Positions 23,775 to 34,440 of a DNA stretch of 64,000 nt are shown one piece after another. Positions within the stretch are counted from its first letter, which is position 1, and each line of letters begins with the position of its first letter. The notes beneath the pieces were generated by a model, which had not been told where the DNA came from, did no database searches, and saw only the letters and a list, made by a program, of their open reading frames with translations. This stretch comes from Athripsodes cinereus. Lineage: Eukaryota; Arthropoda; Insecta; Trichoptera; Leptoceridae. The translations under genes were made by a program, and so were the position numbers. The stretch is taken from positions 186,001-250,000 of the forward strand of contig OX388319.1 of NCBI GenBank assembly GCA_947579605.1, given 5' to 3'.

Positions 23775-23985
23775 CATCATCATCATCCCCTTCAACACTC
23801 CTCTAGGGAGCACAGAGCAGAAACCAGCCTCCTCCATTCAGAGCGTCTCTGTACCAATCGCGTCTCCTCTTCCCACGACATTCTCTGCGCTCTGATGTCG
23901 TTATCATAGGAACGGTGTAATGTGAAAGACGACCGGGCCGATGGAACCCTTGCGGACGGAAGAACAGTGTCTTGAATTGATTTAT
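23775..23985 (-). mobile_element. LINE 3' fragment (family shared with 38.3 and 42.4 kb)
   Basis: The minus strand reads SSFTLHRSYDNDIRAQRMSW and RRSEWRRLVSALCSLEEC before the stop. The same tail is at 38297-38602. It is truncated on the 5' side at about 23985. Confidence 0.8.
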
Positions 23986-24801
23986 TATATACGGGCAAAT
24001 TTTACTCTAATAATATACATAATATGTTTGGGTGTATATTGACGCACTATTCCCAATAATTTTCTATCAAATCCACCCTTCACTCCGGGTTAGTTCTGAC
24101 TGTACAGTATAGATATGTATGCATTATGCAGAATGATTTAATATACGTACTCATAGATACAATAACAAAAGGGTACCTAATATTACATTAAAAAGGTTAA
24201 TAAACGGAAATGAATTCAAACAAACAAACAAATGTGGATTATACATACATACAACTCACATTATGTACAAACATAATGTACATAGGTTGGATATAGTAGG
24301 TATAAAATATGCAAACATCACACGGTCTATAACTAATTGTAATATTTCTATATTATAGTTCAATATACATTGCACACTCCCTGTTTATATATGTAGTGTG
24401 GGAAATGTAAATATTTTCATTGAAATTATGTTTCCACGAGCAGTGGCATGACTTGCCGTTAATAGCGCTGGAGTAGAACATGTGTGTCCCGTAAAAGGTT
24501 GTTGGTAAAATCACCCGTATAAGACAATTAACACATACATTTCAGAGATGAAGCATGCCACCCATCGTGAATGTCTTATTTTTAATTGGCAAGAAGAAAA
24601 TAATCTGCAAATATATCACTTACAGTTAGTTCACTGGCTACCCCACTAGCAGGATGCGCGGTAATAGTGTAGATACACAGATATTAAGAAAAAAACGAAT
24701 CAAGATATACAACGCATTTAAGAAATCACTTTGTTTATCACAATTTTTTTATCAAATAATTAAATATTTTATGTACTAATTAAATTTTTTAAATTTTTTA
24801 A
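23986..24801. other. Intergenic with a diverged R2 copy (24545-24665, + orientation)
   Basis: R2 blocks ATGCCACCCATCGTGAATGT and CACTGGCTACCCCACTAGCA are visible. The rest is AT-rich with no gene. Confidence 0.5.
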
Positions 24802-27786
24802 ATAAACGGCGATTTTTTGTTCGATAACATAGATAATACATATAAAATAGATGAATATGTATGTGACACTGTTGAAGACTGTAACAATGCATTGCGTGGA
24901 GGTCATCACGACTTCCTAGTGCTGCAAATGAACATACGAAGTATCAGAAAAAACTTTGATGAATTTTTACTGTACCTAAATCAATTGGAGCCGGCTCCGG
25001 GTTGTGTGGTGCTGACGGAAACATACACTAATGAGTTGGAGTGCAACATACCCTGCTATACGGGTTACTGCACTAATCGCATAATTAATAAAAACAGCGG
25101 TATTGCGGTGTATGTGCATAATAGATATTCTAATATTATTGTCAAAGAAGATACTAATATTGATTTGTGCGACTGTCTCCGACTACAGGTTGACATCGGT
25201 GGGTCTTTAAGGGTACAAATCATTGCTATTTATAGAACTCACGGTTCTGCTATGAGTGATTTTATTACTCAACTGAGACACAGCCTGCTGAATACTCATA
25301 ATATCATGACAGTTATTGTAGGCGATTTTAACATAAATATAGCTGATAACTCTGTTTGTAACTTGAAGGATGAGTTTCTTAGTATGATGGCTGAGCAAAA
25401 CTATAAATCGTGTGTAAACAGCTACACCCGGGAGGTCCCTGGACAGCAGCCTTCTTGTATAGATCATGTGTGGTGTAACGTCAAGCATACTGAAATAGTT
25501 AGGAGTGTTGTATGGAGGATAAATGTTACTGATCATTATGCGTGCCTCTTTAGAATACAACTCAAAGCCACAAAAAGAATAACATATCCAACACCTAAAG
25601 AGATTACTAAAGTCAATTACAATAATTTAATAGAATATGCTAAACAATTAAATTGGAGCCAATTGTATAATACTACCGATGTCGACATTATGTTTAGGTA
25701 TTTTGAAGATATGTTAGCACATTGCGTAAATCTTGCATCCCATAAAACGGGCTTGTCTTGCAATAACAAAACTAGACGGCTGAAACCATGGATCACGCGG
25801 GGATTGTTGGTATCGGTTAGGCATAAACAGAAGACATTCATACTTACCAAAAGATACCCCAACAATGAAGGTCTACTAAAATATTACAAAAAATATAGAA
25901 ATCAATTATGTTTACTAATTAGAAAGTCAAAAAACGAATATTTTGCTGAAAAGATTAGGTATTCCCAAAATGATAGTAAAAAGATTTGGTCGATAATAGA
26001 TGAGGCGACAGGTAGAGAAAAGAAAAAGGTAGATATAAAATACATCAACGACGGAGTTGTTCGTATTCATGTGTCGGACAGGCCGGAAGTAGTAGCTAAT
26101 ATGTTTAACAAACATTTTTCTAGTGTCGGAAACAATCTTGCTGAAAGAATTCTCTCGGGTGGTGCCTCCCCTTCTGTCTGCCCGACGATTGCTGACAGCG
26201 GGGCAAATTGCTCGATTGCATCTTTTGAAGAAGTAACACAAAGCGAGATCGAACGTATAATCACAGGTATGAAAGGGGATTCTGCTCCTGGCTTCGACGG
26301 GATCACAAAAAAGATACTAACTACAATAAAACCGTGTATCATTGAACCGTTAACATATATCATAAACGTTTGTCTAAAGACTGGAATTTTTCCTCAAAAT
26401 TATAAAACTGCAATAGTTACACCCATTTTTAAGTCTGGTGAACGTGGAGAATTAAATAATTATCGTCCAATCTCGCTTGTCTCATGCATTGCCAAGATTA
26501 TTGAGAGGATCATTAAGAACAGGTTATTGGATTATCTTACCAAGAACAATATTATAAATAAGGGGCAGTTTGGTTTTATGCCCGGCCTGGGAACTAGTGA
26601 TGCCATATCTGCTTTTACTTCTGAGGTTTACGGTGCCCTGGATGCTGGTGAGAAATGTGCGGGAATATTCATCGACCTGAGAAAAGCTTTCGATAGTGTA
26701 TCACATAACTTAATGATTGCCAAATTGAAAAACATCGGAGTTACGGGTAAAGCTTTATCACTCTTTGAAAGCTATCTTAAGGATCGAAGGCAGGTTACTA
26801 AAGTCAATTGTACTTTCAGTCGACCGGAGACTTCGGAATACGGGATCCCACAAGGGACGGTCCTGGGACCGATTTTGTTTGTCATTTATGTAAATGATAT
26901 GTTCTCCCTCCCCATTAATAGTAGAATAATTGCTTACGCGGACGATACGGTGCTTATTACTAAAGGTAAAACATGGCTTGAAGTTGAACACATTGCAAAT
27001 AGTGATATGGTTGTATTAAAAAGTTGGTTTGATCGAAACCTCTTATCATTGAACACGGAAAAAACTGCGCTTGTTCCATTTGCCGTTAACCGATCCGGTG
27101 AACCCTCAGGTCTAAGCGTGTGTGTCCACTCATCGCAATGCGGGAACACCCAGTGTGACAGATCTTGTGCGAGACTTAGTTCACTAAAAGAAATAAAGTA
27201 CCTCGGAGTTCATATCGATACTAATATTAAATGGAAAACACACATTGAGAAAACCGTTAAAAGGCTGAGGAAACTGATTTACATTTTTCTAGAACTCAGA
27301 AATTTTCTCCATGAGGCCCACTTGAGATCTGTGTACTTTGCGTTGGCTCAGTCAGTGATCCAGTATGGTATCATTGGCTGGGGGGGAGCATATCCGACCA
27401 ACTTGGCACCACTGTGTATAGCTCAAAGGCTGTTATTAAAAATAATGTTTAAGAAGCCCATTGACTACCCGTCGAGAGAGCTATATTCAGAGGCAAAAGT
27501 TTTAACGGTCGACAGCTTATACGTGCGGTCTGCGATGCTTCAGGTGTTCAAGGAACATAGGACTTCTCCTGTGAGACGAGAAATATCAAACAGTAGAGTC
27601 TTAAGACTAATAAATAAATTGCCCATACCGTTGTGCAGGAAGGATATAGCACAGCGGCACTATTCATACCTAGGAATAAAACATTTCAATGAACTACCCA
27701 GTGAAGTGCGATCCGTTCTTTGTTATGAGAGGTTCAGGGGATGTGTAAAGGAATATGTTGTAAAGACAAATATGAATACAATGTGA
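24802..27786 (+). CDS. LINE ORF2: AP-like endonuclease plus reverse transcriptase
   Basis: The enzyme nicks target DNA and primes reverse transcription there. The N-terminal half is an apurinic-type endonuclease: LQMNIRSIRKNF at residues about 36-47, VLTETY, VGDFNI, SCIDHVW and the catalytic-His region TDHYACLF. The RT follows with SAPGFDGI, NNYRPISLVS, KGQFGFMPGLGTSD, FIDLRKAFDSV, GIPQGTVLGP and YADD at 26935-26946, then the YLGVHID block and a C-terminal domain. No stop or frameshift interrupts about 990 codons. The frame has no ATG before the endonuclease; the first is the M in LQMNIRS. Either an upstream start was lost by truncation or translation depended on an ORF1 that is now missing. 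Confidence 0.9.
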   Translation: MNGDFLFDNIDNTYKIDEYVCDTVEDCNNALRGGHHDFLVLQMNIRSIRKNFDEFLLYLNQLEPAPGCVVLTETYTNELECNIPCYTGYCTNRIINKNSGIAVYVHNRYSNIIVKEDTNIDLCDCLRLQVDIGGSLRVQIIAIYRTHGSAMSDFITQLRHSLLNTHNIMTVIVGDFNINIADNSVCNLKDEFLSMMAEQNYKSCVNSYTREVPGQQPSCIDHVWCNVKHTEIVRSVVWRINVTDHYACLFRIQLKATKRITYPTPKEITKVNYNNLIEYAKQLNWSQLYNTTDVDIMFRYFEDMLAHCVNLASHKTGLSCNNKTRRLKPWITRGLLVSVRHKQKTFILTKRYPNNEGLLKYYKKYRNQLCLLIRKSKNEYFAEKIRYSQNDSKKIWSIIDEATGREKKKVDIKYINDGVVRIHVSDRPEVVANMFNKHFSSVGNNLAERILSGGASPSVCPTIADSGANCSIASFEEVTQSEIERIITGMKGDSAPGFDGITKKILTTIKPCIIEPLTYIINVCLKTGIFPQNYKTAIVTPIFKSGERGELNNYRPISLVSCIAKIIERIIKNRLLDYLTKNNIINKGQFGFMPGLGTSDAISAFTSEVYGALDAGEKCAGIFIDLRKAFDSVSHNLMIAKLKNIGVTGKALSLFESYLKDRRQVTKVNCTFSRPETSEYGIPQGTVLGPILFVIYVNDMFSLPINSRIIAYADDTVLITKGKTWLEVEHIANSDMVVLKSWFDRNLLSLNTEKTALVPFAVNRSGEPSGLSVCVHSSQCGNTQCDRSCARLSSLKEIKYLGVHIDTNIKWKTHIEKTVKRLRKLIYIFLELRNFLHEAHLRSVYFALAQSVIQYGIIGWGGAYPTNLAPLCIAQRLLLKIMFKKPIDYPSRELYSEAKVLTVDSLYVRSAMLQVFKEHRTSPVRREISNSRVLRLINKLPIPLCRKDIAQRHYSYLGIKHFNELPSEVRSVLCYERFRGCVKEYVVKTNMNTM

Positions 27787-27885
27787 AATGCGATTGATAG
27801 TGATGTGATTCTAGGGTGGGAAATGATTTATAAGAAGTGAAATTTTGCATGTCTTGTATTTTTGGTTTATTTTTTCTGATAGATA

Positions 27886-27907
27886 TGTGTGTGAGGGTGT
27901 GTGTGTG

Positions 27908-27946
<39 letters not shown>
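27886..27946. repeat. GT microsatellite in the LINE 3' UTR
   Basis: A run of GT/TGTG units broken twice by AGGG. It lies inside the 3' UTR of the 24.8-28.3 kb element. Confidence 0.85.
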
Positions 27947-27947
<1 letters not shown>

Positions 27948-28282
27948 GGATGGTGTGTTTTTGGGTTAGAATGAATTGTGGTATGTGTTGGTGAGTCTTT
28001 GTGAATGATGGATGGTGAGATAATATAGTTAAGTATAGTTATAATGTGTAGGTTATGATAGGTATATAAATAGATAAATATAAGTAAATGAAAAAGTATA
28101 TAATGTTTAATAGGTGTGTTTTAATTGGTTTATACTCCCTCCCTATACACGAGATATCTCTAATAGGGAGGTAGTTGTAATATTATTGTGATTGTTTTTC
28201 ATTGTTTATTGAAAATAATATTGTATTGTGTACCTACTTTTGAAATAAATATATTTATTATTATTATTATTATTATAATATA

Positions 28283-28350
28283 AATATAGGTGTTTTATTT
28301 TAATTAATTTTACATAAACTTCCACCGTAACGTCGGTCGATAATAAATTA
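28283..28350 (+). repeat. Fragment resembling the flank of fold-back repeats
   Basis: GTGTTTTATTTTAATTAATT, then AACTTCCACCGTAACGTCGG. The same arrangement (TTTTATTTTAATTAATT, then TTCCACCAAGTACCGTCGG) lies directly downstream of fold-back B at 30690-30755 and, looser, at 34375-34440. It starts immediately after the ATT tail of the LINE. Confidence 0.55.
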
Positions 28351-28539
28351 TTGTTTTATAAACTGGAGACAAAAACATTAAATTCGATCGATTATTTTGA
28401 GGATTTCTAAGAATAGGGAATTCCTGGCAACTGAATCTCCCAAACGTAGTTACGCCCTTGGACACGACACGGGTAGAAGTATATTTGTTTTGGTCTGCAT
28501 TTCCGATATTATTGATCTATATTATTATTAATATTAGAG

Positions 28540-28918
28540 CAGTGGTTCTTAACCTTTTTTTTCCAATTCACCATTTTTAGTGAGCCAACTCTTCATTCCT
28601 GGGATGCCGTAATCTTATAATAAATAACTCTTCATCCCCCACCACAGCAACGGTCTTTGACAAATTCAATTTTAACCTATGCAGCGTTTAGTACCTACGT
28701 AGATTTAAGTTTTGCTTTTTTGTGACATTTTTCAACCTTTAATATTTGTTTACATAATATTATATTAGATCTGTAAATGGTTCTGATTTGTAAAGTAAGT
28801 CAACATTTGGATGCAATGTATTACATTTTGAAATACTATGGATTTTCGCGAATGGAAACAAATGCATGAAATTCCCCACCTGGCAACTCCGACATTCCCC
28901 ACAAGTTAAGAACCACTG
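28540..28918. mobile_element. hAT-type MITE with 8-bp target duplication
   Basis: Terminal inverted repeats CAGTGGTTCTTAAC (28540-28553 and, reversed, 28905-28918) are flanked by a perfect 8-bp direct repeat TATTAGAG (28532-28539 and 28919-28926). An 8-bp duplication and a CAGTGGTTCTTAA-type end are diagnostic of the hAT superfamily. The 379-bp interior has no transposase and was mobilised in trans. Confidence 0.9.
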
Positions 28919-29365
28919 TATTAGAGCATTCTGAAAAAGGATCACACCCCTTGCAGGAACCACAACAGGTGCCTACTATTACGTGAAAATAATCACAATC
29001 TCTTTCATCCTTTTCATTTCCTTTATTCCTGCTATAGGTACCTACCTACTATATAAAATTATTTTATTATATATAATTTAAGATAATCTATTAGGTATTG
29101 TATTTTCTTCGATCTCATTTATTAAGAAATAAGCTTTTTTCATTTCAGAACAGATTTGTGCTAGTTAAGTTATTCATGAAATTCTTGGATCTGAAAAATT
29201 CTTTTATTTTTTTTTGAGTATCCTGCATAAGATAAGTATTAAAAAAATATCATATAATTCAGTGATGTCAAACTATACAAATATGTTATTCATCTCGTCT
29301 ATCACATAATGTTTCACTTTTTTTGTACCGAGGAGTCCGATTTGTTAACTACAGCTATAATTAGT

Positions 29366-29692
29366 TAGCGATGAGGCGCGTTACCCATCCTGAATGTTTT
29401 ATCTATTGGATAAATTGAAACAAGCGTTTCGTTCTTAAATAGATTAAACAACGCGAAAGAGACGTGTTTCCACTTCATAGGTCATTATTAATCGTTATTC
29501 AACTTTTAGTAGAATTAAATGCTTATTTCAATTATTTATCTATAATAGTTATGGAATTCCACTACTTGTGTACCAATATTATGAATAAGACTTATTTTTG
29601 GTGGCACGGAAAAGACAACCTGTATGTTAATTACATGCAGTTAAAACGCTGACTGCCCCACTTGTGGGATATACCTACCATGATGGCATAGA
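29366..29692 (+). repeat. R2 dispersed repeat, split copy
   Basis: R2 blocks appear at 29366-29412 (GATGAGGCGCGTTACCCATC) and again at 29590-29692 (GGCACGGAAAAGACAACC ... CCCCACTTGTGGGATATACC). They are separated by about 175 bp of unrelated sequence that looks like an insertion. Confidence 0.65.
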
Positions 29693-29775
29693 CACATACC
29701 TACTATATAAGTACATATTAGTGTTAACAATACTGTTATTCACCCATCATAATAATAATGATTCATAGCTTATAA

Positions 29776-30154
29776 GTGGAGAACACCTACCACAATCATC
29801 GTGCCTATAGTGTTGTCTGTGAGTGGTTTAATACCTAAGAGTCTGTCAAGCAATCTCAGAAAACTGGGAGTAGATGACAGGCTCAAATACAGCATGCAGA
29901 AGGCCGTACTTCTATCGTCCACCAGGATAGTAAGAAGGTTTTTGTCCCTGTAGCTCTGTAAGTGATCTCCCATGATTGTACTATTTCATAGAACATCATG
30001 GAAGAATCAACTCGAATAATGTTGGGGTTCTACATTTTGAATATAAATTTATTTTAATATTTTATGGTTTTTATTATTTAATGTAATATTTAAATTTTAT
30101 TGTTAATCTTATATTATGTTCAAAATAAAGATTCTAATATTGTTTTGTTAAATA
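29776..30154 (+). mobile_element. 5'-truncated LINE insertion with 19-bp target duplication
   Basis: Flanked by a perfect 19-bp direct repeat (29757-29775 and 30155-30173; it begins AATGATTCATAGC). Inside, the frame from about 29788 reads IVPIVLSVSGLIPKSLSSNL, then KYSMQKAVLLSSTRIVRRFL and a stop at about 29951. This C-terminal block is familiar from one LINE group, possibly R4/Dong-like. A 3' UTR with AATAAA follows. The TSD marks a single target-primed insertion of a 379-bp 3' end. Confidence 0.88.
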
Positions 30155-30487
30155 AATGATTCATAGCTTATAATATGATCAATACAATAGTTCCCTTATA
30201 ATTCTTCCAATTTATATATTTCATCATGCACCACAGAGGATCATAATATAGAACAGACAATAACTACGAAATATTATTTTAAAGATAATAATCTCATGAA
30301 TTTTGTGGACTTTGATATAAGATGTAACAGTATCTCAATCAAATAAATATAATCCTTATAAATAATAATTCAACATTATCAAATCACACATAAATATTGT
30401 GTACCATGTAAATAAATAACTAAATAAACATGTTTAAATTTACAAAGCAATGAAAATATAACAATTATTGAATTAATTAAAATAAAT

Positions 30488-30691
30488 CACTTATTTGTAG
30501 TATATCCACGGTGACTTTTTATTGGACGCAAGCCGGCTTTCAAGAGCTTCCGCTCTCATCATCAGGCTGGCGAAAAGTGCTTTCAGGCTGGCGAAAAGTC
30601 ACTTTTCGCCAGCCTGATGATGAGAGCGGAAGCTCTTGAAAGCCGGCTCGCATCCAATAAAAAGTCACCGTGGATATACTACAAATAAGTG
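30488..30691. repeat. Fold-back repeat B with hammerhead-like cores on both strands
   Basis: About 90-bp arms (from CACTTATTTGTAGTATATCC to its reverse complement) are arranged head to head, with a duplicated CAGGCTGGCGAAAAGT unit near the centre. The plus strand carries CTGATGA (30614-30620), stem GAGAGC/GCTCTT with a GGAA loop, and GAAA (30638-30641). The minus strand carries the same core at 30538-30565. After GAAA, AGCCGGCT can form a minimal stem III. See the findings. Confidence 0.85.
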
Positions 30692-30789
30692 TTTTATTTT
30701 AATTAATTCAACATGAATTTCCACCAAGTACCGTCGGTTGAAAATATCAACTATTACAATTATTATTTATTCATCTATAAGAAGTAAGT

Positions 30790-30965
30790 AGCGTGTGTAT
30801 TTTTTAATGTAAATAAAACATTAATTTTACGATACTATGTAGTTTTACGATGAAGTTTTATTTTAGTAACCAAGTTTCGACATGTTATGTCTTTGTTAAA
30901 CTCATCATTAAAAGTACTTCGTAAAAATCTTCAAAGCTTTTGTTTTATTTACATTAAATTATAAT
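30790..30965. repeat. Imperfect fold-back with a degenerate hammerhead-like unit
   Basis: Outer ends TTTAATGTAAATAAAACA and TTGTTTTATTTACATTAAA are inverted repeats. On the minus strand the interior reads ATGATGAG ... GACATAACATGTC GAAAC, which is one base off the CTGATGA box and has the GAAA box intact. Confidence 0.6.
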
Positions 30966-32249
30966 TTTTTACAAAATAAACAATAATAGAATACAATATG
31001 TGTAGGTATATTGTTTTATTCCCCCAAAATTGAACAGAGCTTTGTGGGATAGGTATAATGAATATTTCACTAGATAAAAATACTGTGTCTGGATAGAACT
31101 ATTTCAAGTAATTTCTTTATTTAAGCTTCCCTCCCCATTTACTTTGGTATGGTATAGATACATATGCACTGTTAAAATGGATTCTCAAAGAGATCTATAA
31201 ACTTTTGCTTCGTATGTATTATAGACACAATAACCTAATCTTTGAAGCCTCGCTCTAGTCTTAAAATTCGTATCTCTATAATTACAAGAACATACTTTGT
31301 ACTCACTCATTCTTATAATAATTACAGACGACAAAATAATTACAAAGCTCAAAGTTAACGATGATAGATGATATTTAATTTTAACGACATTCAATATAAT
31401 AATATATCCTGTCATCTTAAGATATCTTGCTGGCTGATGAGAGGAACAGAAGAGGAGTATCTAACCCTTCTAACTGATGTTGTTATGTAGATACTTTGGT
31501 AGGTGCTGGCACAAAGGAATAACTTTTAATTAGAAATATCCTGACAATACTAATATGTACTAGGTACCTACCTACCTACCTACATAATACATAATAATTA
31601 ATATGTCTGATGATTTGTCATGAGGAACTGAATTGATGCGAATACTACCTCCGACCTTCCCTGAAATGTCTCCCCTCTAACTATGTAACTACAAATAATG
31701 AAACTGTACCTGCACACTATATGTACCTAATATGAGACACGTGTTACTACTCTCTGTTATATGAAGGTAATAAGTATTCTGTGTAATATCCAGGTTCATC
31801 TCCGCCTACTGATTGGTTTTTATATCACACATATTCCCTAAACAGATACCATCCCATCCCATCCTATGATAGACCTTTCAATATATTATCTTGTACAAAT
31901 ATACCTCCATATAGTTAGATAGGTACACTGGATGATTAAAAGAGCAATACACCTTTAGGTTAAAATTCTCATGCACTTACTCAACCAATCTAAAATCCCC
32001 GTAATAAATTCTGATTTCATCTAATAGGTAGGTAAGTATTATACTTTCATACAAATTAAAAAAAAGAAAAACATTGTTTACTTTCATAAAACTAGCAGTG
32101 TTTGTATTTTTAACTTTTTTTTATATAAAAATGAACTTTGGCACCGATAAAATAGAATCTTTTGTACTTTTACTTTTTTTACGTTAGAATTGGAATCCAC
32201 CGCCTCACTAGGCAATAAAACAACTTTTCAACATAATATGAATGTGCTC
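30966..32249. other. Intergenic, no gene seen
   Basis: AT-rich with TACCTACC tracts at about 31565. Nothing recognisable. Confidence 0.5.
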
Positions 32250-33566
32250 AATTAATTATTTACCCATTTGTACGAGAACAAATTGTCATGTTCTGCGCAA
32301 GGAGCTTTTTTGAATGGCAGAGGGTGCACCGATCAGATCTTCTCCCTGCGAATGGTTATAGAGAAGTTTCTGGGTAAACACCAGAGGCTTTTTTGTGCGT
32401 TCGTGGATCTGGAGAAAGCATATGATCGAGTGGACCGGGAAAGGTTGTGGCGCGTGTTGTCGGAGTATGGGGTGAGCAGCCGGTTGATCCGCGCAATATC
32501 TTCACTTTACGTGGGAAGCTCCGCTTGCGTGAGGGTAAATAACACTCTCTCGGAGTGGTTTGTCCTCACCAAAGGAGTGAAGCAAGGTTGTGTCATGTCT
32601 CCGTGGCTGTTCAACCTATTCTTCGACTACTGTATGCGACCTGTGAAAGAGATGGATGTTGGTGTCGAGCTGAATGGGTTTCGGGTGAATGCATTGATGT
32701 ACGCAGATGATTTGGTGTTAATGGCTGAGAGTGAAAGGGACTTACAAGAGATTGTTACGTGTGTGTATGATAGTTGCAATTTGAATGGTTTGAAAATGAA
32801 CGTTATGAAGACGAAAGTTCTTGTTTTTGAAAGAGAGAATGAAAAAACGATTTGCGAGATTAAAGTTGGTGATGAATGTTTGGAGCAAGTAAGTGAGTAT
32901 GTATATTTGGGAAGTATGTTTACGAGGGATGGAAGATGCGATAGGGACATTGAAAGAAGGAAAGTGGCCGGTGCTAGAGTAAACGGTGCACTTCGACCCA
33001 TTGTCAGCAATGACAATGTGTCGAACATGGCTAAAATGCTGGTGCACAATACCATTCTGGTACCGTCACTTACGTATGCAAGCGAGACATGGACGTGGTT
33101 GAAGAAGGACGAAAGTGGAATAAATGCAGTAGAGATGCGATCGTTGAGAAGAATGGTTGGTAAAACGCTGCGTGATAGAGTGAAGAATGAGGATATTAGA
33201 AGAATGAGCGGATGCAAGAAGACTGTTGTGGACAGAATGCGTGTAAATAAATTGAGATGGTTTGGTCATGTGGAACGAATGAAAGAGGAAAGAATGACAA
33301 AGAGGATATACTTATCTGAAAGAAAGGGTGTGAGGAAACGCGGGCGTCCGAGAACCACGTGGCTTGATCACGTGGATCAAATTCTCAAGGACGGCCGCGT
33401 GTTGAGTAAGAGGAACCGACGTGCGTGTATGAGGAACTGTATGAATGTGGAGGAAGCGAAGGAAGTGTGTAAAGATAGATCTGTTTGGCGTTCCGTTCTC
33501 TCTGCCTACCCCACTTGGGACACGGCGTGAGGGTATAGAATAGAATATAGAATAGAATAGAACAAA
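32250..33566 (+). mobile_element. RTE-like non-LTR retrotransposon, 5'-truncated
   Basis: Open frame of about 420 codons from 32268 to the TGA at 33528-33530. It starts inside the RT with GRGCTDQIFSLRMVIEKF, then AFVDLEKAYDRVDRERLW, KQGCVMSPWLFNLFFD and YADD (32700-32711). A YVYLGSMFTRDG block and the long C-terminal region ending KEVCKDRSVWRSVLSAYPTW follow. The stop is followed by TAGAA-type repeats (33535-33562), the short-repeat tail usual for RTE elements. The endonuclease and first RT motifs are missing. The remaining frame is uninterrupted, so the insertion is fairly young. Four other fragments of the family lie in this window. Confidence 0.9.
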
Positions 33567-33953
33567 TTGTCATTTGGCATATATACCTACCTATCATATA
33601 CATTTTTTCATACAGTTTCATTTTCACAGATACACTACTTTTTAATCAATTCATTTTTTCAGGCTGCAAACAGTTGTATCGCAATATAATGATAAGCCTC
33701 TCCGCTTCTATCTATCCATCAAATTATATTTCTCACAAGTAATGTATAGATACTTCGTATAGAGATAAAACTCACAATTTCAAACAGTTTTGTGTACTTT
33801 GAAAACTTTTTGTGCTTATTTTATATAAGTTATTCATAATACTTGTTACTTTTCATTTCAATCATTTCACGCAACACTTCACGTTAAGAAAAGCACATCT
33901 CGTTATATGAAAAACGCTTAACAAAGGAATAATTTACATGATAAAAATATACC

Positions 33954-34172
33954 ACCACCACGGCATATCCCACAAGTGGGGTAACCAGCAGACCAGCTGC
34001 ATGTAAAAAAACATACAAGCTGTCCTCTTCGTACCAATATGAAATCAAGACATTCAGGATGGGTGGCAAATATGTAAAATGTCTTAATTTTTCCGAACAC
34101 CTGCCTTTTATAGGACACTCGAAAACTTACGGAGAAGAGTGGAAGACCAATTCTTTACCGGGTTCTCCACGG
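33954..34172 (-). repeat. R2 dispersed repeat copy
   Basis: Full set of R2 blocks with a ~30-bp internal deletion after GGATGGGTGGCAAA, compared with the copy at 21131-21371. Confidence 0.82.
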
Positions 34173-34289
34173 TTATAGAAATGGTTATAAATATAGAAAT
34201 AGATAAATGTATTAAAAAATAAATGTTATGAATTCAAAACTAAACTGAAACAAGATATTTAGTTGTTTCACTAGTTAATTTAACTTTAC

Positions 34290-34440
34290 ATTTGCCTGCT
34301 GCTAAGAGTGGAAATTTTCGAAAGCCGTCTTGCAAATTAATTAAGTTACCAGTAGACTTACCTACTACATAATTTTGTTTCATTTTATTTATCATTACTA
34401 TAATGAACTTCCACCAAAAATCGTTGATTGATTAACTTTG
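34290..34440 (+). repeat. Decayed relative of fold-back B's right half
   Basis: CTGCTGCTAAGAG ... TTTTCGAAAGCCG, then TTTCATTTTATTTATC and AATGAACTTCCACCAAAAAT. The order matches CTGATGA/GAAAGCCGG and AATTTCCACCAAGTACC at 30614-30745. The first box is mutated and there is no partner arm. Confidence 0.5.

Larger units (their letters stand above)
24802..28277 (+). mobile_element. Non-LTR retrotransposon with complete ORF2 and 3' tail
   Basis: Contains a single ~990-codon endonuclease/RT frame (24802-27786). A 490-bp 3' UTR follows, with a long GT microsatellite and an AATAAA signal at about 28242, and an ATT microsatellite closes the element at 28253-28277. No ORF1 is present: the frame opens just after a TAA at 24799-24801, so the element is probably 5'-truncated at or near the start of ORF2. 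The architecture and microsatellite tail fit the CR1/Jockey superfamily. Confidence 0.88.

Noticed and set aside
27886..27946. GT-rich run as a Z-DNA or recombination site
   Set aside because: It is inside a LINE 3' UTR and is explained by microsatellite growth.
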